From the NCBI GenBank assembly GCA_016271365.2, contig CM057458.1:196078501-196142500 (forward strand): a DNA stretch of 64,000 bases, given 5' to 3'. The position numbers and the translations under genes are program-made. Source of the DNA: Neoceratodus forsteri. Its lineage: Eukaryota > Chordata > Ceratodontiformes > Ceratodontidae. The notes beneath the pieces were generated by a model. That model was given only the letters and a program-made list of their open reading frames with translations, was not told the DNA's origin and did not search any database. Positions 56,724-64,000 of the stretch are shown here, piece after piece. Within the stretch, counting starts at the first letter, position 1. Every line of letters starts with the position of its first letter.

Positions 56724-59240
56724 TGGAGGACAAATCGTCCCACAGATTTTGCTGGTGTCCCTGCGTCCAGAAAATGTTGTGCACCGATCCCCACCTCTCG
56801 TGTGTCTATTGCTTAGGTGTCGTACATGACACCACCTCTTGCACCACCTGTCTGACCTTTCATCCCAATGTCCTGGACAACCGCAAGGTGTGCCTAAAAT
56901 TGGGGAGACCAGAGCTTTCGTATCCACCGGTGAACTCGAAGGAGGTAAGGTGGGCGGTTCGCTGCCGCGGGATTCACTGAACAGCTCTGAACAGATGGTT
57001 TCTCAAGAGGAAGCTCAAGCTTCGGCCAGCCAAAGTTTTTTCGTGCCTCTCAACCTTTGCTCAACCTTTTACTGGGGCCTTTCAGGAGCTGTGCCAGTCT
57101 CTCCCCACCAGGGGTGAGGCGCCCTCGGGCTTGCACTCCTCCCACCCTCAGAAGAGGGACAAGTGCCCCAAGTCTCCTTCCTCCAAAAGGAGACATTCCT
57201 GGGACCGAGAGAGGTCCGACTCACAGGAACTTGCAGTCTCGATCTCGGTCAAGATTGCTTTCTCGGCTGCTGACTGTTTGGACTGTCCGTCAGGCCAAGC
57301 CACCGAGACCAAGGAAACGGCTGAACGACCAAGATCACTCTCGACCCTATCGAGCCTTTGTCGCCGACTCCGGTCGACGACTCCTTAGAAAGGACACCTG
57401 TCCTTTCCTTCCCTGATGAGGAGACCCTGCCCTCGGGTGTCCCGATCGAAGGAAAGTTGCTGGAAACTCTGTTCTCTCAGACTCCGGCATCTCCCGATCA
57501 TACAAGCCGACCCTATCGGTCTCGATCGAGGACCAGGACCCCTTTGGTTGAAAAATCAAAGAAAGGTCACAAGCACTCCAGAAAGAGGCATCGCCATCGA
57601 TCCTCATCCTCCTCAGATGAGAAGAGACTTCGATGGAAGCTCTGTTGACTTTATGAGGATCTCATGTCACAACAGCTGATTATGACCGTTCAAAAGCCAT
57701 CTCCGCCGGCAGCACTGGCCGTTACTTGGCCCACGCCTCTTAGGCTGATGCCGACCCCTCCAGAACTCAAGGCCTTGGTTCTCCCACCTGTGGGGCCATC
57801 ACGTATTGCAGCTCGGCCTATTTCGGTCTCCCCACCTATATTGGTGGAACCACCACCTAAGCAGCCTCAAGGAAGTGCTCCCTCAAAAGAGAACTGGACA
57901 GACACCGGACTGCCCCGTCGTCTGTCCATCACTGTTGTCCCCAATCGCCCTCGGCATATTGAGGGAGACATAGGCGGGAGACCATTACATCCCAACTCTT
58001 CGGACTCGAATGCCACTGGTTTGCACTCGCATCCGGGGGATGATGAGTCATCAGTGGCAGGTTTGGAGGAGGGTCTTCTGCCTGATTTCTGAATCGACCG
58101 GAATGCCCTTGGAGCCTATCCAAAAGAAGGCGTAATACCCCCTCACGGGTATCCTCAAGAGAGGGGATACCCCAATGGAGGCCTTTCCAGTGGCCAAAGC
58201 CATTGTTGGCCCGGCCCTTGAGATATGGCAGCGTACTGCCTCTTGCCCAGCTCCATCTGCCTGCATGGCCTGCAAGTATACGGTACCCTTGGGGTCCCTG
58301 GCAGGGTTCACAGAGCATCCCTCGTCCGAAGGCCTTGTGACTGCTTCTGTATTTAGATGCATGGGTAGCTCAGCTGACACTGACCACCCTCCAGACAAGG
58401 AGTCCAAGAATATGGACCATTCTACCTGGAAGGTTTATGCAGCCTCTTCCTTGGGCCTCCGTCAGGCCAGCTCGGCTGTCATCATGGCACACTTCTCTCA
58501 TGCCCTTCTGGGGTCATTAGATGAAGTCCTCCCTCATCTTCCAGCGGACATGCAGACCACAGTGAAGCAAGTCCATGACCAGAGCAGTGCTGTTGCGAAA
58601 CAGCAGCTCCAGATGGCCCTGGACATTGGAGATTCCTGTGCTCACTTCTTAGCAGCCACAGTGGCCACTCGCTGCAGGGCCTGGCTGAGGTTATCCTCCT
58701 TTTCACCAGATACTTAGCACAAGTTAGCTGACGTGCCCTTCCTAGGCACCGACCTCTTCAGTCCAGGAGTGGCAGTTCACCTCCAGTGAATAGAGCAGTC
58801 CAGTGCCACCTTGGATGCTTCCTCTGCGAAGGGTTCTTCGGGCAAGAACCAGCAGATGCTCAATAAGAAGCCTTCTCGGCACTCTTCCCCTGCAGTCAGG
58901 CAGCCCTCCTTTCAAGGAGGCCAACAGCACATACCTCTCAACCTTTTGTTCCCCAAATGTGGAACATTGCCTCTCAAAATGTGGAACAAATGAGCAAAAT
59001 GTGGAACACTTATTCAAATCTTTACATAAGGAGCTCAGAACACTGTTAAAATGTTTTGCATTTATGTTCAGAAAGTCTGTTATTAATTGAATGATATATT
59101 TTTTGCATCATTTACTATAGATTTTTGCTTTAAAATGTTAACACTGAATGTGGGACAAGTCCTCACAATGTGGAACAGGGAGCTTTTGAGAAGTAAAATG
59201 AGGAATGTTCCTCGTGATGTGGTACAGTTGAGAGGTATGC
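56724..59240 (+). pseudogene. D1 gag with N-terminal Cys/His cluster
   Basis: ATG at 56,724 opens MEDKSSHRFCWCPC, followed by CVYCLGVVHDTTSCTTC near 56,798-56,848 (C-x2-C-x4-H-x4-C-x2-C). A long basic/Ser-rich region in shifting frames runs to about 57,650, then a Pro-rich linker. The capsid-like part near 58,175-58,717 is open for 180 codons: VPLGSLAGFTEHPSSEG, YAASSLGLRQASSAVIMAHF, VKQVHDQSSAVAKQQLQMAL. It is interrupted by a MITE at 58,930. The Cys/His cluster matches D3 gag. Confidence 0.8.
58930..59239. mobile_element. hAT-like MITE, copy 2 (perfect 8-bp TSD)
   Basis: 310 bp with ends CATACCTCTCAAC and GTTGAGAGGTATG, flanked by CAACAGCA at 58,922-58,929 and 59,240-59,247. ATGTGGAACA occurs at 58,957, 58,979, 58,999 and 59,168, with one-base variants at 59,148 and 59,217, all in one orientation. 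The three left-side offsets (27, 49, 69 bp from the end) equal those of copy 1 at 6.57 kb. No ORF. It lies inside D1 gag, so it is younger than D1. Confidence 0.92.
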
Positions 59241-59469
59241 AACAGCAGCAGGCTCACACTTGGCACCCCAGGCCCAAGCAGGGTCCCCAACAGCCCCGTA
59301 AAGGAGGCCGAGGTGCTGGTCCAGGAGCCTTCTCCTCCTCTAAGCCTGCTCGTGACTGGTTGGAGGTTGCCACCCCTACACCAGTCATGCCAGCTCTGGG
59401 TCCTCCCGTGGGGGCCGGCTCCGTCACTTTCTTTCCACCTTTCTGGTATCCCTTCAGACAGGTGGGTTC

Positions 59470-60235
59470 TGGAAGTGGTCGGCCAGGGACTGCCTCTGGA
59501 ATTCAAGCAGTACCCTCCCAGCCGAGCCCGAGCCCCTCGGGAGGAAAGGATCTCAGCTCGCACTCAGTCGGCTATTCGGGATGACATTGCTCAGCTTCTC
59601 CACAAGGAGGCGGTAGCTCCAGTGCCGGATCCTCCTACAGACCCAGGCTTCGTGTCCAGATACTTCCTGGTGCCCAAGCGGACGGGGGGTTGGTGCCCCA
59701 TCCTAGATCTTCACGTCCTGAGTCAATATCTTAGGTCTCGCACCTTCCGGACGGTAACCTTGAACCAGATCATACCATGTCTGGAGCAAAACATGTGGTT
59801 CTGTTCACTGGATCTGTAGGACGAGTTCTTTCACGTCCTAATCCGTCCGTCCCACCAGCGGTTCCTCTGCTTCAGGGTCAAGGAGACCCTGTATGAGTTC
59901 CGAGCCATGCCGTTCAGCCTGTCTTCAGCCCCATGGGTCTTCAAGTGCATTGCAGTGGTGGCAGCCCATCTTCGACGTTGTGGAGTTCGGGTATACCCTT
60001 ATCTCAATGACTGGCTCTTGGCGGGTTCCTCCCTTCAGGAGGTGGAGAGGTCCAGGGATCTGGCCCTCTGAACCTGCTCCCAACTCGGCCTCCTTATCAA
60101 CGTGGCCAAGTCGGAACTCGTGCCCTCACGGGTGATGGGCTTCATCGGGGCAGAGCTCGACTCTCGTCAAGCCAGAGCTCTGCTCCCGGCAGACAGGGTG
60201 GAGGCCCTCTCTCCTTGCCCAATCATTTCTGGTTG
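59470..60235 (+). pseudogene. D1 reverse transcriptase
   Basis: PLEFKQYPPSRARAPREER near 59,490, GFVSRYFLVPKRTGGWCPIL near 59,648-59,705 (RT start), WFCSLDLxDEFFHVLI near 59,800 with a stop after LDL, FRAMPFSLSSAPWVFKC near 59,898-59,950, and VYPYLNDWLLAG near 59,992. The last should be YLDD; the first aspartate is asparagine, which would abolish polymerisation. SQLGLLINVAKSELVPS follows near 60,078. At least two stops. Confidence 0.85.
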
Positions 60236-60239
60236 GGCA

Positions 60240-61270
60240 CTTGCGCCCTGCCTGGGACTTTCTGCACCTTCTGGGCTACATGGCGGCGTACACCTCAGTG
60301 GCCCATCGGGCCAAGTGGCACATGCGCCCCCTCCAGTGGGAGTTGGCCGCCCAGTGGACTCAGCGATATGGTCACTTCAACCAGCTGATCACTATAACTC
60401 AGAAAATGTGGGACGCTCTCCAGTGGTGGACTGTCCCAGATTGGTTGCAGGAAGGAATCCCGTTTGTCTGCCTTGAGCCGACGGTCGTCCTGATGACCGA
60501 TGTCTCTCTCATGGGCTGGAGAGCCCACATTGGGGACAGCAGGGCCCACGGGTTCTGGACCTCCCCAAGGAGTCCTGATGCCACATCAACCTGTTGGAGC
60601 TCAGAGCAGTCAGACTGGCCCTGTCAGCTTTGGTCTCAGCTCCGGAGTCAAGTGGTTCAAGTCCAGACGGACAATACCACGACCATGTACTACCTCAACA
60701 AACTGGGCAGCATGCACTCCCATCTGCTATGCAAGGAGGCGCTCTGAATCTGGACCCTCGTCAGCCGGTTGGAGGCGGATCTCCTTGCCATCCATGTGGC
60801 AGGAGTCTCAAACCAACTGGTGGATGCTCTCAGCTGCTTCGGCCAGACATCCCACGAGTGGTCTGTCCATCCAGAGGTAGCTTGCAATCTGTTCTCCAGT
60901 TGGGGCAAACCGTTGGTGGACCTGTTTGCCTCCAGGGAGAACACCAAGCTGAGCCTGTACCGTGCCCCCCTCAGCAGGGCTTGCTGCAGGGGGATGCCTT
61001 CTCAAGGCCATGGACCCCAGGCCTCCTCTACGCCTTCCCTCCATTTCCCTTGATCCACAAGGTGTTACTCAAGGTGAGGAGGGACAAAGCGAAGGTGATC
61101 CTGGTAGCCCCAGATTGGCCACGCCAGTTCTGGTATCCAGATCTCCTCAGCCTCAGCTGCAGGGCCCCGGAGCGGCTTTGTACACGCCTGGACCTGATAT
61201 CATTGAACCAGGGGAAGGTATTCCATCCTGACCTTCAATCCCTGCACCGCACAGCCTGGTACCTGAGCGA
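60240..61270 (+). pseudogene. D1 RNase H and RH-recombinase linker
   Basis: FLHLLGYMAAYTSVAHRAKW near 60,258 joins RT to RNase H. RNase H blocks are VVLMTDVSLMGWRAHIG near 60,485, ELRAVRLALSAL near 60,597 (shifted), VQVQTDNTTTMYYLNKLGS near 60,655, and LVDALSCFGQTSHEW near 60,820. VDLFASRENTKLSLY follows near 60,915. The catalytic acidic positions are present, but frame changes between blocks mean no single product. Post-RH blocks near 61,070-61,150 include KAKVILVAPDWPRQFWYPDL. Confidence 0.85.
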
Positions 61271-62311
61271 GTAGAGTTCCATGCTCTGGGTCTTTCCGAG
61301 GATGTCTACACCGTGGTGGAGGCATCTCATAAGGAATTGACCAGGAAGTGTTATGCCTTCAAATGGAAAAGGTTTCACATTTGGTATCAGGGTAAGAGTC
61401 TGGACCCTTTATCCTGCTCTGTGGCTAACATTCTAGACTACCTTTGGTCTCTCTCCAAATGGGATCTACAGTCATCAACCCTTCGGGTGTACTTGGCAGC
61501 CATCTCTGCTTACCGGGCATGGGCTGGTCAGCTGACACTGGCACAGGAGACGGTGGTTGGGTGCTTTTCCAAAGGCCTGGATCACATATCCACTCTGGTG
61601 TGTGAATCTCTACCTCTGTGGGATCTCCTGCTGGTTTTGGCAAAGCTCATGGGCAAGCCATTCGAACCCATGCACAAGTGTGAGCTCTCACACTTGTTGT
61701 GGAAGATGATCTTCCTGGTGGCTATCACATCTGCCAGAAGGACAGGGGAGCTCCAGGTGCTTTCGGTGGACTCCCCTTATCTGGTCTTCCACAGGGACAA
61801 AGTTGTCCTGCGCCCCCACACAAAATTCCTTCCAACGGTGGTTTCGGAGTTTCACCTTAACCAGGTATTGACTCTGCCGGTATACTACCCTAACTACACC
61901 TCGGACGCCGAGTACAGGCTCCATACTCTGGACCTCAGACGTGCTCTCTCCTATTATAAGGAGAGGACGGAGGAAATTCGGGGAGAGGTTCGCCAGCTGT
62001 TTGTCACCTACACTGAAGCCGCTTCTGGCAGACCTGCAGCTAAATGGACCACTGTGAGATGGATTACATCATGCATAGGTCTGTGCTATGAGTCGGCAGG
62101 CAAGGAGCCTCCCAGAGGGATAAGAGCTCATTCTACCCGCCATACGGCTGCATCGGTGGCTGATTCCAGGGACATCCCTATCCAGAAGATCTGTTGGGCT
62201 GCTACCTGGAAGTTAGCAAACACATTCATTACCCACCACCACATCGACGTTGAGTCATGCTGGGATGCTGATTTTGGGGCCTCAGTTCTCCAATCTCTGT
62301 TTCCTAAATAG
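61268..62311 (+). CDS. D1 tyrosine recombinase, open frame, catalytic Tyr replaced
   Basis: The frame is open from about 61,250 (RVEFHALGLSEDVY) to the stop at 62,309; no ATG marks the start, and DIRS recombinases usually overlap the upstream frame. N-terminal core-binding domain: RKCYAFKWKRFHIWYQ, then SSTLRVYLAAISAYRAW near 61,475. Catalytic domain: VAITSARRTGELQVLSVDSP near 61,720 (first Arg), FLPTVVSEFHLNQVLTLPVY near 61,828, GIRAHSTRHTAASVADS near 62,120 (HxxR), and IQKICWAATWKLANTF near 62,180. The next residues are THHHID, where D2 and D4 have KHYSLD, so the nucleophilic tyrosine position is His. It would join and cut DNA at the element ends if intact; here it is probably inactive. Confidence 0.85.
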   Translation, partial: RVEFHALGLSEDVYTVVEASHKELTRKCYAFKWKRFHIWYQGKSLDPLSCSVANILDYLWSLSKWDLQSSTLRVYLAAISAYRAWAGQLTLAQETVVGCFSKGLDHISTLVCESLPLWDLLLVLAKLMGKPFEPMHKCELSHLLWKMIFLVAITSARRTGELQVLSVDSPYLVFHRDKVVLRPHTKFLPTVVSEFHLNQVLTLPVYYPNYTSDAEYRLHTLDLRRALSYYKERTEEIRGEVRQLFVTYTEAASGRPAAKWTTVRWITSCIGLCYESAGKEPPRGIRAHSTRHTAASVADSRDIPIQKICWAATWKLANTFITHHHIDVESCWDADFGASVLQSLFPK

Positions 62312-62359
62312 GGGGTGTACACCTTGCCTCCCTCCTCCCGGAGAACTGCTTGGAGTCTG

Positions 62360-62465
62360 CCAGAGAATGTGGATGAACAACATATCCACGCTCCTAGAAG
62401 AACAGGTTACTCACCTGTAACAGTAGTTCTAGGTGTGGTATATGTTATTCATCCACACGCACCCA
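62360..62465 (+). repeat. D1 internal complementary region
   Basis: GAACAACATATCCACGCTCC and TAGAA exactly reverse-complement the first bases of the left terminus. The directly following GAACAGGTTACTCACCTGTA and ACAGTAGTTCTAGG reverse-complement the right terminus. It represents both element ends joined head to tail, as in DIRS-1. Confidence 0.9.
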
Positions 62466-62479
62466 CCAACCTCTCCAGC

Positions 62480-62679
62480 TTTAGGCGCACCACCTTGCTT
62501 CCAGTGGCTAAAATCTGGCGTCATGGGGCAGAGCCAAGGTATTTACCATCCAGATGAGTGGGAGGAGCCAAGTTGAAGACTTTCTGGTGAGATTTAAAGG
62601 GGAAAGGGACATGCCAGAGAGTGTGGATGAACAACATATACCACTCCTAGAACTACTGTTACAGGTGAGTAACCTGTTC
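62480..62679 (+). repeat. D1 right inverted terminal repeat
   Basis: Inverse of the left repeat through ATGCCAGAGAGTGTGGATGA, then about 30 bp of extra outer sequence (AACTACTGTTACAGGTGAGT to AACCTGTT). D4 recombinase coding resumes immediately after. Confidence 0.9.
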
Positions 62680-63155
62680 TTGCACACCAGTCCTTGTTTT
62701 CTTCCGTAGGGTATATCTGAAAGAACACTAAATCAAACAGTAGACCTTCATGTTTGTTCCCTCTCCCACAGATAGTTCGAGCATCGTTTATGTACACTGG
62801 ACATCCACTGGACATTGTGTTGGTACCTGGATCATACTAATGATTATTGAAAATCCTCTCAACTGTTTATTGCTTTTACCCCCTTGAATGATGAACTCAC
62901 CGATTTCAAAACAAGGTCTGTCCAAATTGCCAGCCAATTGCATTATGTTTTGTTACCAGAAGCGTGGTAAGCAGCTTCCTGGTCCTGTTCATGCAATTTG
63001 TCTGCTGCTGACATTTGTGCTGCTGCCACTTGGAGCACTGTTCAGACATTCATTAAACACTACAGTCTGGACATTGTCTCTTGTATACGTGCTGACTTTG
63101 GCCTTAAGGTTTTGCAAGGCCTCCTCACTCTGGATCCTTAAGTCCTGCCAACCTC
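62679..63155 (+). pseudogene. D4 recombinase, C-terminal part
   Basis: LHTSPCFLP resumes the reading from the other side of D1. Later blocks are QGLSKLPANCIMFCYQKRGK near 62,912-62,970 and SADICAAATWSTVQTFIKHY near 63,005-63,062. The tyrosine in KHY is kept. ADFGLKVLQGLLTLDP ends the frame near 63,140. A deletion appears to have removed the HxxR segment between 62,985 and 63,000. Confidence 0.8.
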
Positions 63156-64000
63156 CCTCAGTGCTTGGTGTCACAAACCCATTCCTGGGGGTCGGGCCAT
63201 CTGTGCTCACAGTGCCCATCCTTAAATGCAATCTGGGGGGGGGTATACCCTCCTTGTCCTTTAGAATGCTTGCCGAGGTCACGACTGCACCTCTGCCACG
63301 ATGATCGCAGGCCTCCCTCTAGTTCTGGATATGGGTACAATGCCAGTCTCGAGTCTTGTGGCCAAATATGAACCCATTCCTTGGCTATTACACAAAGGAG
63401 GAAAACCCAAGCATCACACTGTCTTTAGGGTTGCAGCATAACACCTGATTTGGCCTTCTCCCTACAGGACATTAAACAGCCTGGTTCAAAATCTTTGTAG
63501 ACTCTGGTATTCTCCCTGTCCTTCCAGATGTCCCTTTACAGGCCCTTTTCTCAGTTTGGTTGCTTATGGTGGCCCCCCGCAATTAATAGTTGTCCCAGAT
63601 TATTAATAAATTTCCTCCAGTCACACATACAATGTAAGAACTCTCATGCAGGCAGAATTTCTTTAGAAAAGCAAAGTTTTTACTAAAATACTAATAGTTA
63701 CAGCTAAAAGAGAATACTAATTTGTTTTACAGTATGCAGAAATAAATTAGAAAAATATGTACAGAAAAAAATGCAGTAAAACTTATCTAAGTCTTTCTCA
63801 GGGTTCGAAATAAGAGGCCGTCGAGCGCTAATTAGTGCTCATTTTGCTTCACATAACGCCTGTTTCTGTGTAGACATGCAATGCAGGAGCGCTGCCTACG
63901 GCACTGAGCGGGTGGAGTGGCAAACAGGTCTTAAACAGTGAGCCGGGAGTAGTGGAGTTGTGTAAAACATCGCTGTCACTCAGGAAGCAGGTGCGGGGTC
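63156..64000. other. Unassigned end region
   Basis: Begins near TGTCACAAACCCATTCCTGG directly after the D4 remnant, which might be the TG-start of an LTR whose other end is beyond the window. It has a G-run near 63,234 and AATAAA near 63,604. No coding domain recognised. Confidence 0.35.

Larger units (their letters stand above)
56444..62679 (+). mobile_element. DIRS D1, nearly complete
   Basis: 6.2 kb with left terminal repeat, gag, RT, RNase H, an open recombinase frame, an internal complementary region and a right inverted terminal repeat, the full DIRS layout. Inserted in the D4 recombinase at GTGTA/CTTGC without target duplication. Gag carries a 310-bp MITE. Stops break gag and RT; only the recombinase frame is long and open. 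Confidence 0.95.
55157..63155 (+). mobile_element. DIRS D4, truncated, split by DIRS D1
   Basis: RNase H and recombinase remnants run to 56,443, and the recombinase resumes at about 62,679 after the D1 element. The reading DRVY joins LHTSP across the gap without duplicated bases. It ends near 63,155 before any terminal repeat. The 5' part (gag, RT) is missing. Confidence 0.85.

Noticed and set aside
1..64000. A conserved host gene or unlisted non-retroelement system
   Set aside because: All substantial coding signal on both strands could be assigned to LINE or DIRS proteins; the remaining ORFs carry no motif.

Overview
This window looks like intergenic DNA from a large, repeat-rich vertebrate genome. 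I found no host protein-coding gene, rRNA, tRNA gene or CRISPR array. Nearly everything recognisable is a transposable element: CR1, L2-like and L1/Tx1-like LINEs, several DIRS (tyrosine-recombinase) retrotransposons, small DNA-transposon derivatives, and one tRNA-derived SINE. CR1, L2, Tx1-type L1 and several DIRS lineages together suggest an amphibian, with a caecilian or salamander most plausible. This is inference from repeat content; a lungfish or turtle cannot be excluded. All long ORFs carry stops, frameshifts or lost catalytic residues, so nothing here need be active.

Layout. 1-2.3 kb: two LINE 3' ends (L2, then an L2-like family called LINE-A below). 2.3-11 kb: older DNA with a palindromic MITE, a CR1 relic, a SINE, a hAT-like MITE with a perfect 8-bp duplication, more LINE 3' ends and a ~180-bp tandem duplication. 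11-15 kb: antisense GC-rich retroposon pieces, a CR1 copy and a 1.6-kb element with terminal inverted repeats. 15.3-18.3 kb: an internally deleted DIRS (family D1) split by a LINE, then a DIRS gag/RT relic. 18.3-29 kb: LINEs, dominated by a nearly full CR1 whose ORF1 carries an SGNH-esterase-like domain; a LINE-A sits inside its RT.

29-39.7 kb is a three-level nest: DIRS D2 is split by DIRS D3, and D3 is split by a nearly full-length antisense LINE-A. 40.45-53.42 kb is a full-length L1/Tx1-like element with a 9-bp target duplication; it is split by an antisense GC-rich retroposon (own 9-bp duplication) and an antisense full-length CR1. 55-63.2 kb is DIRS D4 split by the nearly complete DIRS D1, whose gag carries a second hAT-like MITE. 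63.2-64 kb is unassigned.

The best signals are structural. Each well-preserved DIRS has inverted terminal repeats and an internal complementary region matching both ends. Two hAT-like MITEs share subterminal motifs at identical offsets although the motif sequence differs between them. LINE-A copies share a 3' stem-loop with paired stem changes. The best-preserved recombinase ORF lacks the expected catalytic tyrosine.
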